From: Chloroflexota bacterium
Lineage (GTDB): Bacteria > Chloroflexota > Dehalococcoidia > GIF9 > UBA5629
Direction of reading: 5' to 3'
DNA length: 5,732 nt
Assembly: GCA_026389635.1 (NCBI GenBank)
Contig: JAPLHM010000250.1
Location: 1 to 5,732 of the forward strand
Position numbers and translations under genes: made by a program. Shown piece after piece: positions 1 through 5,182 of this stretch. The notes below the pieces were generated by a model. It was not told where the DNA came from and searched no databases. It was given only the letters and a program-made list of their open reading frames with translations. How positions within the stretch are numbered: position 1 is the stretch's first letter; the number at the start of each line of letters is the position of its first letter.

Positions 1-111
1 CCCATGTGCGACCGCGTGCTGAGGCGTCCCACGACAGAACGCGGCCTGCGCAAGATTTACATCAGTGACCTCTGCCGCATGGCGCTGGGCGAGAAGGCCT
101 TTCCCGCATAG
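1..111 (+). CDS. 3' end of an unrecognised gene (partial)
   Basis: The reading frame starting at base 1 is open for 36 codons and ends at a TAG at 109-111. The residues read like a real protein C-terminus, mixing charged and hydrophobic positions (for example GLRKIYISDLCRMALGEKAF) without low-complexity bias. The gene begins outside the window. I do not recognise the family, and too little is visible to assign a function. It converges on the transporter gene, and a palindromic hairpin lies between the two stop codons, as expected at a gene end. It could be a chance open frame, but its position just before that hairpin favours a true 3' end. Confidence 0.5.
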   Translation, partial: PMCDRVLRRPTTERGLRKIYISDLCRMALGEKAFPA

Positions 112-122
112 ATAACCCAAAC

Positions 123-178
123 GTAGGGGCGTTGCTTCAGCCGCGCCCGCTCGGACGGGCATTCAGGCCCGTCCCTAC
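123..178. repeat. Palindromic intergenic element with hairpin, possible terminator
   Basis: The element is bounded by GTAGGGGC (123-130) and GTCCCTAC (171-178), which are inverted copies with one mismatch. Inside, GGACGGGC (153-160) and GCCCGTCC (167-174) form a perfect 8-bp stem with a 6-nt loop. It lies between two convergent stop codons (111 and 184). Repeats with GTAGGGG/CCCCTAC ends are, from memory, scattered between genes in many Chloroflexota and some other genomes, but only one copy is visible here. No T-run follows the stem closely, so any terminator role is uncertain. It may be a dispersed repeat that has settled at a gene end. Confidence 0.55.
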
Positions 179-183
179 ATTTA

Positions 184-1456
184 CTATATCGACGCCGAGA
201 TCTTCGTCTTGATCTTCTCGAATTCTTCCTCGGTGATCTTGTATTTGCTGAATGGCAGGAAGCTGAGGAGCACCATGGCTGCCGGGAAGAGGCAGAATAC
301 GATGCGCACACCGGTGGCTACGCTCTCGGGTTGAACCCCTTCCATGACGAATCCCGAGAGGGCCAGGGCGAAGCCCACGATGGCCGGGCCCACCGAATAG
401 GCGATCTTCTGGCCGGCTGACCACATGCCGGAAAAGATTCCTTCACGGCGCATTCCCGACTGCATCTGGTCGTATTCAACCGTATCGGGCAGCATCGAAA
501 ATGGAAAGAGCTGGAAGCTGGAGAAACCTATCCCCGCCAGGAACACCTGGGCGTAGAAGAGCCATATCTGTGAAGCGCTGGTGAAGAAGAGCGAGCCCAT
601 CATGACCGTAAATATGGCCAGGCCGATATAATAAGACTTGATCTTGCCAAGCTTTTTCCCTACGGCCAGCCAGACCGGTATAAAGATGACGCCGGTCACC
701 ATGAAGATGGGGAAGGCTACATTCATGGCCGTCTCGGGCAGGGCCATGGCGTATTTCACGTAGTAGACAAACCCGGCCATCATCACGCCGATGGCCAGTG
801 CCTGCAGGAAATAGCTCGACATCAGTATAACGAAGGGATAATTTTTAGCTGCGACCTTGATCTGCTCCTTGATAGGAGGCATATCTTTATGGGGTGGCAG
901 CGATGGGGCCTTGCGTGTGCCGAAAAAGCACCACAGGCAGGTGACAACGATGGCCAGACCGAAGACGGCGCCCATGTAGCGGAAACCGTCCGCTCCGCCG
1001 CCGCCGGCCGTCACCAGCGCCATGGTCAGTCCGCCGGCCAGCAGGGCGCCGATGGAGGCGAAGGACATACGGAAGGAGGTAATCGAGAGGCGCTCGTTGT
1101 AGTCATCGGACATCTCGGGCACCATGCTGGCATAGGGGACGTTGACGATTGTAAAAAACGTGCAGGCCAGGGCAAACAGCAGGGATACCTGGAGTGCGTT
1201 GGCGAATTCCGTCTGAAAGCCTGGTACAAGGAAGAGGATGAAAAATGATATCCCGAAGGGCACTGCCCCGTAAAGCAGGTACACCCGCCTCCTGCCGAAA
1301 CGCTATCACATTTGTCAGGAAGAACAGCAGGTACATCCCTGTGGTCACAATGAAGAGGTTGTTGGCGATGTCGCCGATACCATAACTCAGCTTTATGCCG
1401 AGCGGGAGCCTTATATGTGTTCCCTGTGCAGCCGGATTCTTTGTGATATTTCCCAT
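184..1456 (-). pseudogene. GPH/MelB-type sugar:cation symporter family transporter, broken by internal deletion and frameshift
   Basis: This is an inner-membrane major facilitator protein of the glycoside-pentoside-hexuronide (GPH) type. The ATG at 1454-1456 begins 52 codons with the family N-terminus (RLPLGIKLSYGIGDIANNLF, then a first membrane helix ending FFLTNVIA). At about 1299-1303 the family sequence continues in another frame with FGRRRVYLLYGAVPFG and runs 371 codons to TAG at 184-186. Family landmarks in that part include VPEMSDDYNERLSITSFRM and LPDTVEYDQMQSGMRREGIF. The two parts total about 423 residues against the usual 450-470. The missing ~40 residues cover the helix II region with the WDAxxDPxxG-type motif and its cation-site aspartates. 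In the N-terminal frame translation would run on as unrelated sequence to 1103. It follows the PaaK-like gene by 56 nt and was probably co-transcribed. The substrate is unknown, and a sequence or assembly error remains possible. Confidence 0.85.
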
Positions 1457-1461
1457 GTTCC

Positions 1462-1470
1462 CCTCCTTTT
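1462..1470 (-). promoter_or_regulatory. Ribosome binding site of the transporter gene
   Basis: On the minus strand AAAAGGAGG lies 5 nt before the ATG at 1454-1456. This strong Shine-Dalgarno match fixes the transporter start and shows that the short N-terminal piece is the genuine 5' end of the gene. Confidence 0.8.
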
Positions 1471-1512
1471 AGCCCGATTTAATATCGATCCATGATAGCG
1501 CCAATGAAATCA

Positions 1513-2781
1513 TCAGTAGACGCGCCTGTCGATAATTCTCTTTCCATCCGGCGGTATGCTGCCGGCGCGTAGTACCTCCAGCGTGTCGAACCTCACCTTG
1601 CAGGCGTTCTGGAATTCCTTTCTCAGCGATTCTTCCCAGGCGCCCCGGTCCGCCGGCTCGGATGCAAGCTCCACCTGCAGCAGCATTTCATCCCTGTCGG
1701 CCGGCCTGGTCACAGTAATCTGGTAGCGGGTTATCTCCCGGAACTTTGAAACAACCTCGTCGCTCTGCCTGGGGTGAACGAACATTGCCCTTACCCTGAC
1801 GGCATCGCCGCTCCTGCCCATTATTTTGGGCAGGCGGGGAGTAGTGCGGCCGCACGCGCAGGTTTCGGTCACCAACGTCGAGAGGTCACCCGTTCCGAAC
1901 CGGACCAGCGGATACACCTCGTCGAAGGGGGTTACCACCACCTCGCCGACCTCGCCCGCGGGCAGGTCCCGGCCCGTTGAGGGGTCGACAATCTCCACTA
2001 TCACATCCGTGTTGACATGCATCCCGGAGTTCTTTTCGCAGGAACTCGCGATGGGGCCGATATCGGCGGTCATGTAGTTGTCGCCGCCGACACAGGTGAT
2101 GCCGTATTTCTCCGCGAACATCTTCCTGAGGGGGTCCCCTCCCATCTCGCCGAAGACCTGGGCGTACTTGAGGTTGAAGTCCTTTTTAATATCCCACCCC
2201 GTCTCCTCCGCCCTTTTAATGATGGCGGCCAAGAAAGAAGGTGTCCCCACGAAATACGACACCTTGAGTTCGCGCATTATTTGTACCTGAAGGTCGGTAT
2301 TGCCTGTCCCCGCCGGGAAGACGGTGAAACCCATGGCCCTCAGCATGCGGTCGATCAGCAGGCCGGCCGGGGTGACGTGGTAAGACCAGGTGTTGACGGC
2401 TATCTGGCCTTTGCCCAGGTCCGGAGGGAGCGTACCCTGCTTCATCCTTCGCTGCGGATCATAGATCGGGCCGGGCGACTGGTAAATGTGGTCGATCTCG
2501 CCAAGGGGCACTGCCAGGTAGCCTCCAAAGGGCGGCATCTCCTTTTGCAGCCTGATGAGGTCGTCCTTGCGCAGGACAGGTATTTTCTGCAGGTCGGACA
2601 GGCCTTTGATATCCCCCGCTTTGATGCCCGCCCCGTCCATGCGCTGCTTGAATCCCGGGGCATTCCCGTATGCATAGGCAATGAGGCGCTGCAGCTTGGC
2701 GGACATCTTTTCGTCCCTTTCAGAAGGTAGCAGCAGCTCGAGTGAACTGTCGTGGGGGAACAGGTCCGCTTTCTCCGCCAT
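1513..2781 (-). CDS. Phenylacetate-CoA ligase (PaaK)-like adenylate-forming enzyme, P-loop variant
   Basis: This 422-residue soluble protein has the overall pattern of the PaaK branch of acyl-adenylate/CoA ligases, which join a carboxylic acid to CoA using ATP. Matching segments are IPVLRKDDL (~67-75), VFGEMGGDPLRKMF (209-222), YMTADIGPIASSCE (236-249), GEVGEVVVTPF...YPLVRFGTGDL (277-300), CACGR (308-312), LPKIMGRSGDAVRVR (318-331) and the C-terminal PPDGKRIIDRR with the likely catalytic lysine K414. PaaK itself is about 430-440 residues. Where PaaK has its Ser/Thr/Gly-rich ATP loop (SSGTTGKP type), this protein reads YQSPGPIYDPQ (100-110), so the ATP loop is altered. The ATG is supported by GGGAGG 8 nt upstream. 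The gene precedes the transporter and follows the SDR genes on the same strand. The family placement is firm, but the substrate is unknown and phenylacetate need not be it. A noncanonical ligase or related transferase is possible. Confidence 0.85.
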   Translation of the reverse strand: MAEKADLFPHDSSLELLLPSERDEKMSAKLQRLIAYAYGNAPGFKQRMDGAGIKAGDIKGLSDLQKIPVLRKDDLIRLQKEMPPFGGYLAVPLGEIDHIYQSPGPIYDPQRRMKQGTLPPDLGKGQIAVNTWSYHVTPAGLLIDRMLRAMGFTVFPAGTGNTDLQVQIMRELKVSYFVGTPSFLAAIIKRAEETGWDIKKDFNLKYAQVFGEMGGDPLRKMFAEKYGITCVGGDNYMTADIGPIASSCEKNSGMHVNTDVIVEIVDPSTGRDLPAGEVGEVVVTPFDEVYPLVRFGTGDLSTLVTETCACGRTTPRLPKIMGRSGDAVRVRAMFVHPRQSDEVVSKFREITRYQITVTRPADRDEMLLQVELASEPADRGAWEESLRKEFQNACKVRFDTLEVLRAGSIPPDGKRIIDRRVY

Positions 2782-2789
2782 ATTCAGCG

Positions 2790-2795
2790 CCTCCC
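2790..2795 (-). promoter_or_regulatory. Ribosome binding site of the PaaK-like gene
   Basis: GGGAGG on the minus strand lies 8 nt before the ATG at 2779-2781. It supports this start over later in-frame methionines such as residue 26. Confidence 0.65.
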
Positions 2796-2811
2796 AGCGT
2801 ATTTTGGAGGA

Positions 2812-2820
2812 ATTATATCA
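2812..2820 (-). promoter_or_regulatory. Extended -10 promoter for the PaaK-like gene and transporter
   Basis: The minus strand reads TGATATAAT from 2820 to 2812, a perfect extended -10 element (TGnTATAAT). No good -35 hexamer lies 17-18 nt upstream, which is acceptable for extended -10 promoters. Transcription would start near 2805, about 24 nt before the PaaK-like ATG, with the GGGAGG site inside that leader. It would allow expression independent of the SDR genes upstream. It was identified by consensus only. Confidence 0.5.
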
Positions 2821-2967
2821 CAGCTTTGCAGGGCGGATTCTTTATTGAAAACCTGCGGCTGTAGTACACTTCCCCCCCCTTTATATTGAACTGCTTTCCC
2901 AATTCCCGATGAAGCCCCTGTGATTAAAATGGCCTTATCTTCCAGATCCATACTTCAATCTCCCTTT

Positions 2968-3759
2968 TCATGGTTGATCTTTTGTTGCTGATCTTTTGCG
3001 CGCCAGATACTTGAATAATCCGCTAAAAATTGTGCAGGTCATGCGGTTGATAAATCCGGGAATAAAGACGACCTTCTTTCTTCTAAGCGCCTGCCAGGAC
3101 TGTTCCACTACTTTTTCCGCGGGCATCCACATGAAAGTCGGGATAGTGGAGAAATCGACGCTTTTATACTCGTCAACCGAATGAAAGCCGGTACGCGTAA
3201 AACCGGGGCAAAGCGCCTGCACCCTGATCCCGGCGCTTTCTACCTCAAGCTGAAGGCATTCGGAAAATGCAATTAAATAGGATTTAGTGCCGTTGTAGAT
3301 TACGTTTCCTGATACAGGCAGGAAGGGCGCTACTGAAGCGACATTGACTATGATGCCCTCCCGCCGGGCAAGCATGCCTGGCAATGCGGCTTTGACTAAA
3401 CGTGTGGGAGCAGTAACATGCAGTGCGATCATATTCAGCGACTTGCTGATATCTACGTCAACAAATGGACCCAGAGTGCCAAAGCCAGCGTTATTGATCA
3501 GCACGGACAGATCAGCGGTGTCCAGGACTATTTCTTCAATTGTGGAGACATCTTTTTCGCTGCAAAGGTTGCCCTGAAGCACTGTCACCGAAACGCCATA
3601 TTTATCTTGCATCTCTCTGGCAATGGATACAAGCCTGTCTTTGCGCCTGGCAACGATGATCAGATCATAGCCCAGTGAAGCTAACAGACGGGTATAAGCT
3701 TCGCCGATTCCTGACGACGCCCCGGTGACCATTGCAGATTTCAGCAGCCTGTTTTTCAT
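2968..3759 (-). CDS. Short-chain dehydrogenase/reductase, DltE-like (COG0300 type)
   Basis: This 263-residue NAD(P)-dependent oxidoreductase presumably acts on a hydroxyl or carbonyl group. It has the cofactor motif TGASSGIG (12-19), a double arginine after beta-2 (VARRK, 36-40) suggesting NADP(H), NNAG (89-92), catalytic S142 (NVASVAPF), and Y155/K159 (YNGTK). The C-terminal part, with KKVVFIPGFINRM (228-240), matches the DltE-like classical SDR group. The catalytic-tetrad asparagine of helix alpha-4 (usually LNVTA) appears as H114 (LHVTA). I chose the ATG at 3757-3759. An in-frame TTG at 3795 would add 12 residues, but it lacks a ribosome site and lies upstream of the start predicted from the TATAAT promoter. 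The ribosome site is weak (AGGT). The stop at 2968-2970 overlaps the ribosome site of the SDR remnant. The substrate is unknown. Confidence 0.88.
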   Translation of the reverse strand: MKNRLLKSAMVTGASSGIGEAYTRLLASLGYDLIIVARRKDRLVSIAREMQDKYGVSVTVLQGNLCSEKDVSTIEEIVLDTADLSVLINNAGFGTLGPFVDVDISKSLNMIALHVTAPTRLVKAALPGMLARREGIIVNVASVAPFLPVSGNVIYNGTKSYLIAFSECLQLEVESAGIRVQALCPGFTRTGFHSVDEYKSVDFSTIPTFMWMPAEKVVEQSWQALRRKKVVFIPGFINRMTCTIFSGLFKYLARKRSATKDQP

Positions 3760-3775
3760 ATCAACCTGATTCTCA

Positions 3776-3804
3776 ATTATACGGGTTACCGGCAATTGTG
3801 AAAA
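3776..3804 (-). promoter_or_regulatory. Sigma-70-type promoter for the SDR gene
   Basis: On the minus strand the -35 TTTTCA (3804-3799, 4 of 6 consensus) and the perfect -10 TATAAT (3781-3776) are 17 bp apart. Transcription would begin near 3769, giving a leader of only about 10 nt before the ATG at 3759. The promoter sits back to back with the rightward promoter, 15 bp between the two -35 boxes, so one regulator could control both. Confidence 0.55.
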
Positions 3805-3819
3805 TAGGTGTCATATAGT

Positions 3820-3849
3820 TTGACGGAGACTGTGCTGTGACGGTATGCT
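3820..3849 (+). promoter_or_regulatory. Sigma-70-type promoter for the methyltransferase gene
   Basis: The -35 TTGACG (3820-3825, 5 of 6) and -10 TATGCT (3844-3849) are separated by 18 bp. Transcription would start near 3856, leaving a leader of about 60 nt before the ATG at 3919. It was identified by consensus only. Confidence 0.5.
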
Positions 3850-3850
3850 T

Positions 3851-3885
3851 TGCGCTGGCAGTGATGAGAGCGCAGAAGGCCTGCC
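3851..3885 (+). other. Two interleaved inverted repeats in the methyltransferase leader
   Basis: TGCGCT (3851-3856) pairs with AGCGCA (3869-3874). GGCAG (3857-3861) lies inside that loop and pairs with CTGCC (3881-3885) beyond the stem. This is the geometry of a small H-type pseudoknot, or of overlapping operator half-sites just downstream of the -10 box. The predicted transcription start falls within the first arm, so an RNA role depends on the true start. It may be chance. Confidence 0.25.
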
Positions 3886-3918
3886 GACAATTGAAATAGG
3901 AAATTTAGGATAAAAGTG

Positions 3919-5031
3919 ATGAAGGAGAAAAAGAAAGCGGCAAATCAAAAAGAGAATGGCTCAGAGTCGCCGCGCTATATGCCGACCATGACGCAGGATT
4001 ACAGCCGCATTTCCGACACGGCAAAGGCTATAGATTTAAAGATATTACCGGGGATCATGACCTATATTCGGTCCATCTCGTCGCGCATGAGCCATATGGA
4101 CCCGGAGAGTCCCTTCGTCATAGCGGACTACGGCGCTGCAGACGGCGTGAATTCCAGCAGCTTGTTTGAAAAGATCATCGAAGAGATACGCGCCGCGAAT
4201 CCCTCATTAAAAATTCGACTGCTTTATATTGATATAGCAATACGGGACTATTTCGATCAATTCTGGGTGAATTCAAAATTGAAACGGATGGGCCGTGTGG
4301 AAGCGGAATATATCCAACGCTCCTTTTATGAGGCGTTTCCCGAGATATCACGAAAACTCAATATCGGATTTTCTTCCACATCCCTGCACTGGCTCAACAC
4401 AAAGGATGTGGACACTGATTTTTTTCAGCATCCTGCGCAGATACAGGCCAACCAGATACCGGATGAGGAACGCCGGAAATTTGTCGAAAAATGGGGAAAG
4501 GATTGGAGAGTATTTTTCGGGAAACGCGCTGTCGAGCTGGTTAAAGGGGGCGCCCTGTTTCTGGCGAATTTGACCAACCGCGGTCGTGATCGATGGCCGG
4601 CATCGGCGGGATATAATAATCTTCGCGATATATGCCGTGAGTTATGTCAGGAAGGCGGGATTAAAAGTGAAGAATTGAACGCCATATTTGTGCCGGATTA
4701 TTTTGCTACGCCGGATGAGATGCAGTCGCTGATAGATGAAAATAAAATTAAAAAGTTGTTCGATCTCAAATCCTTTGAAGAAATGACCGTCCCCTGCGCT
4801 TATTATTCGCAGGTGAAAGATCAGCTGGAAAACGAGCAGGCGAGGGCTAAGCTTGCCGACACACTGGCGCATGTGGTTCGGGCATGGAGTGAATCTTCCA
4901 TCAGGACAGGGCTTTCTCCCGACAATAAAGACAAAATCGAAGAGATTTATAGGCGGCTGAGGGAGAAGTTTTATGAAACTCCCGAAGGCTTGCCTTACGA
5001 GTATTGCCTGCTTGAACTTATAAAAAAGTGA
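3919..5031 (+). CDS. SABATH-type SAM-dependent carboxyl methyltransferase
   Basis: This 370-residue cytosolic protein resembles the SABATH family (salicylate, jasmonate, indole-acetate and similar methyltransferases), which transfers a methyl group from S-adenosylmethionine to a carboxylate. The order of motifs fits: the SAM-binding loop IADYGAADGVNSS (68-80), the post-beta-2 acidic segment YIDI (103-106), SFYEAFP (135-141), SSTSLHWL (152-159, with the substrate-contacting tryptophan W158) and FFGKRAVELVKGGALFLAN (199-217). Length matches the usual 360-390. The N-terminal YxxNSxxQ substrate signature of plant members appears here as YSRISDTA (28-35), lacking the Asn and Gln. A lysine-rich stretch (residues 2-11) precedes it. 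The ATG at 3919 is preceded by AGGA with 8-nt spacing. A GTG immediately before it is possible but too close to that site. It is divergent from the SDR gene and ends before a strong terminator. The substrate is unknown; a small or fatty carboxylic acid is likely. Confidence 0.85.
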   Translation: MKEKKKAANQKENGSESPRYMPTMTQDYSRISDTAKAIDLKILPGIMTYIRSISSRMSHMDPESPFVIADYGAADGVNSSSLFEKIIEEIRAANPSLKIRLLYIDIAIRDYFDQFWVNSKLKRMGRVEAEYIQRSFYEAFPEISRKLNIGFSSTSLHWLNTKDVDTDFFQHPAQIQANQIPDEERRKFVEKWGKDWRVFFGKRAVELVKGGALFLANLTNRGRDRWPASAGYNNLRDICRELCQEGGIKSEELNAIFVPDYFATPDEMQSLIDENKIKKLFDLKSFEEMTVPCAYYSQVKDQLENEQARAKLADTLAHVVRAWSESSIRTGLSPDNKDKIEEIYRRLREKFYETPEGLPYEYCLLELIKK

Positions 5032-5095
5032 AGTGTGCTTAAGAAGATTCTTTCAGAAAAGGCGCCGGTGTTTTTCCTGGAAATAATTAAATAAG

Positions 5096-5131
5096 ATAAG
5101 CCCTGCGGGAACGGATTCCCGCAGGGCTTAT
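5096..5131. terminator. Bidirectional intrinsic terminator
   Basis: ATAAGCCCTGCGGGAA (5096-5111) and its exact complement (5116-5131) form a 16-bp perfect stem with a CGGA loop. It lies between the convergent stop codons at 5031 and 5183. The A/T ends of the stem and the T-rich sequence after it on the minus strand (toward 5080) and partly on the plus strand supply the U-rich tail in both directions. Confidence 0.85.
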
Positions 5132-5182
5132 TCTCGCTACAGTATTTTTATCACATAGCGCCCGGGTGGATGAGGCCCAGCC

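Larger units (their letters stand above)
2784..2951 (-). pseudogene. N-terminal remnant of a second short-chain dehydrogenase
   Basis: An ATG at 2949-2951 opens a frame whose first 21 codons are an unmistakable SDR start, MDLEDKAILITGASSGIGKAV, with the NAD(P)-binding TGxxxGxG motif at residues 11-18. After base ~2889 the similarity ends abruptly. The frame continues through a run of eight G (2872-2879) and unrelated residues to TGA at 2784-2786, 55 codons in all and 2 nt before the PaaK-like ATG. A strong ribosome site (AAAAGGGAG, 2960-2968) lies 8 nt upstream and touches the stop codon of the intact SDR, so the two were translationally coupled. An SDR needs about 250 residues, so this cannot be an enzyme. 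It is most simply the scar of a deletion that removed the rest of the gene. A leader peptide that couples translation into the PaaK-like gene is a less likely alternative. Confidence 0.75.

Noticed and set aside
889..1248. Open frame of 119 codons on the + strand within the transporter
   Set aside because: The product is rich in Gly, Gln, Glu and His with no fold-like pattern, and it is antisense to conserved transporter sequence.
1285..1310. Simple one-base sequencing error in the transporter
   Set aside because: Restoring the frame with a 1-2 nt indel still leaves about 40 conserved residues missing, so a larger deletion is required.
2017..2730. Long open frame (237 codons) on the + strand opposite the PaaK-like gene
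   Set aside because: It is antisense to a gene with clear family motifs, has no recognisable protein features, and reflects the codon bias of the opposite strand.
2865..2890. Restoring a full second SDR by correcting the G-run length
   Set aside because: SDR similarity ends before the run, and no alternative frame after it encodes SDR-like residues before the PaaK-like gene begins.
3760..3795. Longer SDR starting at the TTG codon at 3795
   Set aside because: There is no ribosome site before it, the extra 12 residues do not look conserved, and a TATAAT promoter places the transcript start downstream of it.
4295..4872. Short overlapping open frames inside the methyltransferase on both strands
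   Set aside because: They are shadows in other frames of a gene with continuous family similarity.
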